The notes below the pieces were generated by a model. That model saw only the letters and a program-made list of their open reading frames with translations, ran no database searches and was not told the origin of the DNA. Source: Stutzerimonas stutzeri RCH2 (GTDB taxonomy: Bacteria; Pseudomonadota; Gammaproteobacteria; Pseudomonadales; Pseudomonadaceae). Taken from it: 64,000 nucleotides of DNA. The translations under genes were made by a program, and so were the position numbers. The DNA is taken from NCBI RefSeq assembly GCF_000327065.1, contig NC_019936.1, positions 3,128,001 to 3,192,000 of the forward strand, written 5' to 3'. Of this stretch, positions 59,054 through 64,000 are shown in pieces (the first letter of the stretch is position 1; every line of letters begins with the position of its first letter).

Positions 59054-59214
59054 GCCGACCAGTCAGAAATTGCCTATATGGTTTTCACCGAAGTTACATT
59101 TATTTTCACGACCGTTAGTCGTCATCTTTACGAAAAATTGCAATTCATTGTCTTGCTACCTGTCCGAAAAAGTTGCTAGGTTCCGACCCGCTTTCATCCC
59201 GGAGTAGTAGAACA

Positions 59215-60477
59215 ATGAAAACAACATGGTTGAAGACCGCGCTCGCGGTAGCCGTAGGCGCCTTGTCCACCCAGGCCATGGCGGCCGGCTTTGCCCTCAA
59301 TGAACAAAGCATCAGCGGCATGGGCACCTCGTTCGCAGGCCGCTCATCTTCCGCCGACGACGCCACCACCCTGTTTGGCAACCCAGCCGGCATGTCTCGC
59401 CTCAAGCGCGAAGAAGTCAGCTTCGGTCTGGCGGCGATTCATGCGAAGACGGAGATCAAGAACACATCTGCCACCACAGCGCTAGGCACGCCAGTTGGCG
59501 GCAGTAACGATGGCGATATGGTCCCGTTCACTGCGGTGCCGATGGGCTACTACGTCAAGCCGATCGATGACAAGTGGGCCGTCGGCGTGGGCTTATACGT
59601 GCCATTCGGCATGATCACCGACTACGAAAGCGGATATCAGGGTCGCTATCACGGTGACTACAGCGAAGTCCGAGTAATCACGGTTCAGCCGACGATTAGC
59701 TACCGCTTCAATGAAAAACTATCCGTTGGTTTTGGCCCAACCTTGAACCGTGTCGACGGAGAGCTTCAAAGCGCGACCTTCTTGGGAGCGGCCGACGGGC
59801 GCGTGAAAGTTAAGGGTGACGACACCGCTGTAGGTTTCAATGCCGGCATCCTTTACGAATTCACCCCCCACACCCGGATGGGCCTGACCTACCGTTCGAA
59901 AGTCGAATACACCCTTGAAGGTGATACCAAGCTGAAAGAAGGTTTCAGCCAAACTCCACTTGGGGGCAAGTACGATGCCTCGCTGGATCTAACGACGCCC
60001 GAGTCCATTGACATCTCTGTCACGCACGAGCTCAACGACCAGTGGACACTGTACGCAGGCGCAATGCTCACTCGTTGGAGCCGCTTCGAAGCGATCGTCA
60101 TCGAAAATGATGGTCTGCCCTCCGGCCCGCTCAACCCAATCGTGGAAGATCAGGAATGGCATGACACTTGGTCCTATGCCATCGGTACATCGTACAAGCT
60201 GAACCGCGAGTGGACCCTGCGTACCGGCCTGGCTTTCGACCAGAGCCCTACCAACAACGTGGATCGTTCGCCGCGCATTCCGAGCGGGGATCGTACCGCC
60301 GTGAGCTTCGGCTTGGGCTGGAACCCGACTGACGACATCACCGTCGATCTGGCCTATTCCTATCTATGGGAAGAAGACACCAAGGTTCGTCGGGATAGCC
60401 CGACTCGCGGCACATACTACGCAGACTACGAAAACAGCGCCCACGGCTTCGGCGCAGCTCTGAGCTACCGTTTCTAA
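59215..60477 (+). CDS. OmpP1/FadL family outer membrane transporter
   Basis: A 420-residue outer-membrane beta-barrel of the FadL family, which imports long-chain fatty acids and other hydrophobic compounds. Signal peptide MKTTWLKTALAVAVGALSTQAMA is followed by AGFALNEQSISGMGTSFAGRSSSADDATTLFGNPAGM, the N-terminal hatch and NPAG motif of the family. The C-terminal residue is Phe, typical of barrels. ATG 59215 with GGAG upstream is used; a frame from 59173 extends past the signal peptide. A strong bidirectional terminator follows. It could be FadL or a hydrocarbon-type homologue. Confidence 0.92.
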   Translation: MKTTWLKTALAVAVGALSTQAMAAGFALNEQSISGMGTSFAGRSSSADDATTLFGNPAGMSRLKREEVSFGLAAIHAKTEIKNTSATTALGTPVGGSNDGDMVPFTAVPMGYYVKPIDDKWAVGVGLYVPFGMITDYESGYQGRYHGDYSEVRVITVQPTISYRFNEKLSVGFGPTLNRVDGELQSATFLGAADGRVKVKGDDTAVGFNAGILYEFTPHTRMGLTYRSKVEYTLEGDTKLKEGFSQTPLGGKYDASLDLTTPESIDISVTHELNDQWTLYAGAMLTRWSRFEAIVIENDGLPSGPLNPIVEDQEWHDTWSYAIGTSYKLNREWTLRTGLAFDQSPTNNVDRSPRIPSGDRTAVSFGLGWNPTDDITVDLAYSYLWEEDTKVRRDSPTRGTYYADYENSAHGFGAALSYRF

Positions 60478-60490
60478 CGTAGCAAAGACA

Positions 60491-60518
60491 TAAAAGCCCC
60501 GGTTCGCCGGGGCTTTTT
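60491..60518. terminator. Bidirectional terminator fadL-like / gpx
   Basis: AGCCCCGG-TTCG-CCGGGGCT is flanked by AAAA and TTTTT, so it has a T-run on both strands. It lies between convergent genes ending at 60477 and 60523. Confidence 0.92.
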
Positions 60519-60522
60519 CGTT

Positions 60523-61978
<1,456 letters not shown>

Positions 61979-61982
61979 CAGC

Positions 61983-62663
61983 ATGCCGCTGGACAGCGTG
62001 GACCTGGCAGCAATCTGGCTGACCTTCAAACTGGCCAGCGTGACCACGCTGATCCTGCTGCTGATCGGCACCCCCATCGCCTGGTGGCTGGCGCGCACTA
62101 CCTCGCGCATGAAGGGACCGATCGGTGCCGTAGTCGCACTGCCGCTGGTACTGCCACCCACGGTGCTGGGCTTCTACCTGCTGGTGGCCATGGGGCCCAA
62201 CGGTTTCATCGGCCAGTTCACCCAGAGCCTTGGCTTGGGCACCCTGCCTTTCACCTTTGCCGGGTTGGTGGTCGGCTCGGTGTTCTACTCGCTGCCGTTC
62301 GTGGTGCAGCCCTTGCAGAATGCGTTCGAATCCATTGGCGAGCGGCCCCTGGAAGCCGCCGCCACACTACGCGCCAGTCCCTGGGACACCTTCTTTAGCG
62401 TGGTTCTGCCACTCGCCCGCCCCGGCTTCATCACGGCTAGCATCCTCGGCTTTGCCCATACCGTCGGCGAGTTCGGCGTGGTGCTGATGATCGGCGGCAA
62501 CATTCCGGGGCAGACGCGCGTGGTGTCAGTGCAGATCTACGACCATGTCGAGGCCATGGAGTACGCACAAGCGCACTGGCTGGCCGGCGGCATGCTGCTG
62601 TTCTCCTTCCTGGTGTTGCTGGTGCTGTATGGCAGCCGGCTGAAGCAAGGGTGGCGCGGATGA
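61983..62663 (+). CDS. modB: Molybdate ABC transporter permease ModB
   Basis: A 226-residue inner-membrane permease with about five helices and the EAA-loop segment [26 protein letters not shown] (about 120-145) that contacts ModC. It begins [39 protein letters not shown], typical of ModB. ATG 61983 is 4 bp after the modA stop. Its stop overlaps the modC start. Confidence 0.95.
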   Translation: MPLDSVDLAAIWLTFKLASVTTLILLLIGTPIAWWLARTTSRMKGPIGAVVALPLVLPPTVLGFYLLVAMGPNGFIGQFTQSLGLGTLPFTFAGLVVGSVFYSLPFVVQPLQNAFESIGERPLEAAATLRASPWDTFFSVVLPLARPGFITASILGFAHTVGEFGVVLMIGGNIPGQTRVVSVQIYDHVEAMEYAQAHWLAGGMLLFSFLVLLVLYGSRLKQGWRG

Positions 62664-63757
62664 ACGACGCTGCAACCCACAGCGGAATCCAGGCACGTTT
62701 TCGCCTCGACTATGCCGACTTCAGCCTGGATGTCGACCTGCAGCTGCCCGGCCGCGGAGTGACCGCGCTGTTCGGTCACTCCGGCTCAGGCAAGACCACC
62801 CTGCTGCGCTGCGTGGCGGGCCTGGAGCGCTCAGACCAGGGCGAGCTGACCGTCAATGGTGAACGTTGGCAGAACAGTGCGCAGAACCTGTTCGTACCAC
62901 CACACCGTCGCCCCATTGGTTACGTGTTTCAGGAGGCCAACCTGTTCACGCACCTTTCCGTGCGACGCAATCTGGAATTCGGCATGCGCCGAGTACCGGC
63001 ACCACAGCGCCGCGTAGCGCTGGAGCAAGCGGTGGAACTGCTGGGTATCGACCATCTGCTCGAGCGCATGCCGGACCGACTGTCCGGCGGCGAACGCCAG
63101 CGCGTTGGCATTGCCCGCGCACTGCTGACCAGCCCGCGCCTGCTGCTGATGGACGAACCGCTGGCCGCGCTCGACCTCAAGCGCAAGAGTGAGATCCTGC
63201 CTTATCTGGAACGCCTGCATGACGAGCTGGATATCCCCGTGCTCTACGTCAGCCACTCGCCGGACGAAGTGGCGCGGCTGGCCGACCACGTGGTGCTGCT
63301 GGAGCAGGGCCGCGCCATCGCCCAGGGCGAACTGCGCGAGACGCTGGCGCGACTGGACCTGCCGACCGCCTTCAGCGATGACGCCGGTGTGGTGATCGAA
63401 GGCGAGATTGCCGGACATGATGCTGAGTACCACCTGACCCGGCTGAGCTTTCCCGGCGGAGAAGTACTGGTCTCGCAGCGTCCGGAAGCCCTGGGCCAGC
63501 GCCTGCGTTTTCGTGTGCACGCCCGCGACGTGAGCCTGGCGCTGCAGCGCGCCGAAGGCAGCAGCATCACCAACCTCCTGCCGGCCCGGGTCGAAGCCAT
63601 GGTCGCGGCCGATACCCCCGCGCACGTGCTGGTGCGCCTTGATGCCGGCGGCACGCCGCTGCTGGCACGCATCACCCGGCGCTCGGCCGATCAGCTGGCC
63701 ATTACGCCCGGTCAGGCGCTTTGGGCGCAGATCAAGACTGTGGCGCTGCTGGGCTGA
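62660..63757 (+). CDS. modC: Molybdate ABC transporter ATP-binding protein ModC
   Basis: A 365-residue ABC ATPase. Walker [10 protein letters not shown] (near 38), signature [16 protein letters not shown] (near 134) and Walker [13 protein letters not shown] are intact; a C-terminal TOBE/MOP domain (about 290-355) can bind molybdate and regulate transport. The start at ATG 62660 overlaps the modB stop (ATGA); a GTG at 62651 would be the alternative. Confidence 0.95.
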   Translation: MNDAATHSGIQARFRLDYADFSLDVDLQLPGRGVTALFGHSGSGKTTLLRCVAGLERSDQGELTVNGERWQNSAQNLFVPPHRRPIGYVFQEANLFTHLSVRRNLEFGMRRVPAPQRRVALEQAVELLGIDHLLERMPDRLSGGERQRVGIARALLTSPRLLLMDEPLAALDLKRKSEILPYLERLHDELDIPVLYVSHSPDEVARLADHVVLLEQGRAIAQGELRETLARLDLPTAFSDDAGVVIEGEIAGHDAEYHLTRLSFPGGEVLVSQRPEALGQRLRFRVHARDVSLALQRAEGSSITNLLPARVEAMVAADTPAHVLVRLDAGGTPLLARITRRSADQLAITPGQALWAQIKTVALLG

Positions 63758-63763
63758 GCCGAA

Positions 63764-64000
63764 TCAAGCCTCGGCCGGTTCCGGCAGCTTGGCGATCACC
63801 TTGATCTCGAACTGGAAGCCGTACAGCCAGGTAACCCCGACCGCGGTCAGCGTCGGATGCGGCGCAGCGCCCCAGTATTCAGGAACAACGCTCCAGACCC
63901 GCTCAAAGATCGATTGCGGATCGACCATGAACACGGTGACATCGATGACGTCGTCAAAGGTGCAGCCAGCCGCCTGCAGGATCGCGTTCAGGCTATTGAA
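63764..64000 (-). CDS. RidA family protein, C-terminal part
   Basis: A minus-strand gene cut by the right edge; its last 78 codons are visible, ending in TGA at 63766-63764. The product reads AAGCTFDDVIDVTVFMVDP...PTLTAVGVTWLYGFQFEIKVIAKLPE, the end of a RidA/YjgF/YER057c trimer subunit. RidA proteins deaminate reactive enamines and imines, but the active-site Arg is not clearly visible in the usual place (normally before ...E in the C-terminal strand). Its start is beyond the window. Confidence 0.85.
   Translation of the reverse strand, partial: FNSLNAILQAAGCTFDDVIDVTVFMVDPQSIFERVWSVVPEYWGAAPHPTLTAVGVTWLYGFQFEIKVIAKLPEPAEA

Overview
The window is a GC-rich, densely coded chromosomal segment of a Pseudomonas-type gammaproteobacterium. 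The NAGGN osmolyte block, the lpxL-minCDE-rluA-apeB block, the flg-che cluster, amrZ and the alaS-lysC-csrA-tRNA block follow the Pseudomonas arrangement. A complete oadGAB sodium-pump decarboxylase operon and a ComEA-type DNA-binding protein point towards the P. stutzeri group (Stutzerimonas). That species-level placement is inference. I see no prophage, insertion sequence, CRISPR array or rRNA gene; most of the window is ordinary core chromosome.

Layout. 1-4836: end of the N-acetylglutaminylglutamine amide (NAGGN) osmolyte operon, then a large hybrid histidine kinase and a YheU-family gene. 4849-9667: an unrecognised gene, a CynX-type MFS transporter, an SDR oxidoreductase and the acetate uptake pair yjcH-actP. 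9946-13361: a DUF2061 gene, a secreted alpha/beta hydrolase overlapping an mlaA homologue, and a pirin. 13414-21800: a lipid A acyltransferase divergent from minCDE, then rluA, apeB, a quinone oxidoreductase and the periplasmic protease Prc. 21801-24823: a gene-poor patch, a small operon (XRE regulator, unknown protein, Sel1 protein), a YkvA protein and a ComEA-like protein.

24944-40832 is a large flagellar and chemotaxis cluster. flgBCDE and flgFGHIJKL are two minus-strand transcription units separated by a strong terminator, and each starts at a clear sigma54 -24/-12 element. cheV-cheR lies upstream on the minus strand. flgA, flgM, flgN and flgZ run on the plus strand, with a sigma54-like element at flgA and a sigma28 element at flgM. 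tRNA-Arg(CCU), two small unknown genes and amrZ follow. AmrZ is a known regulator of motility and exopolysaccharide, so much of 24.9-42.3 kb concerns the motile lifestyle.

42557-48142: oadB-oadA-oadG, mgtE and a DUF4124 protein. 48194-53021: two identical tRNA-Arg(ACG), tRNA-Ser(GCT), csrA, lysC and alaS. 53193-60477: threonine aldolase, a secreted metallopeptidase-like protein, a YcgN protein, a Met/Gly-rich exported protein, ycgL-rnd, sseA and a FadL-type porin. 60523 to the end: an exported glutathione peroxidase, modABC and the 3' part of a RidA-family gene. Starts were set by ribosome-binding sites, signal peptides and family N-termini; where they differ from the longest frame, the entry says so.
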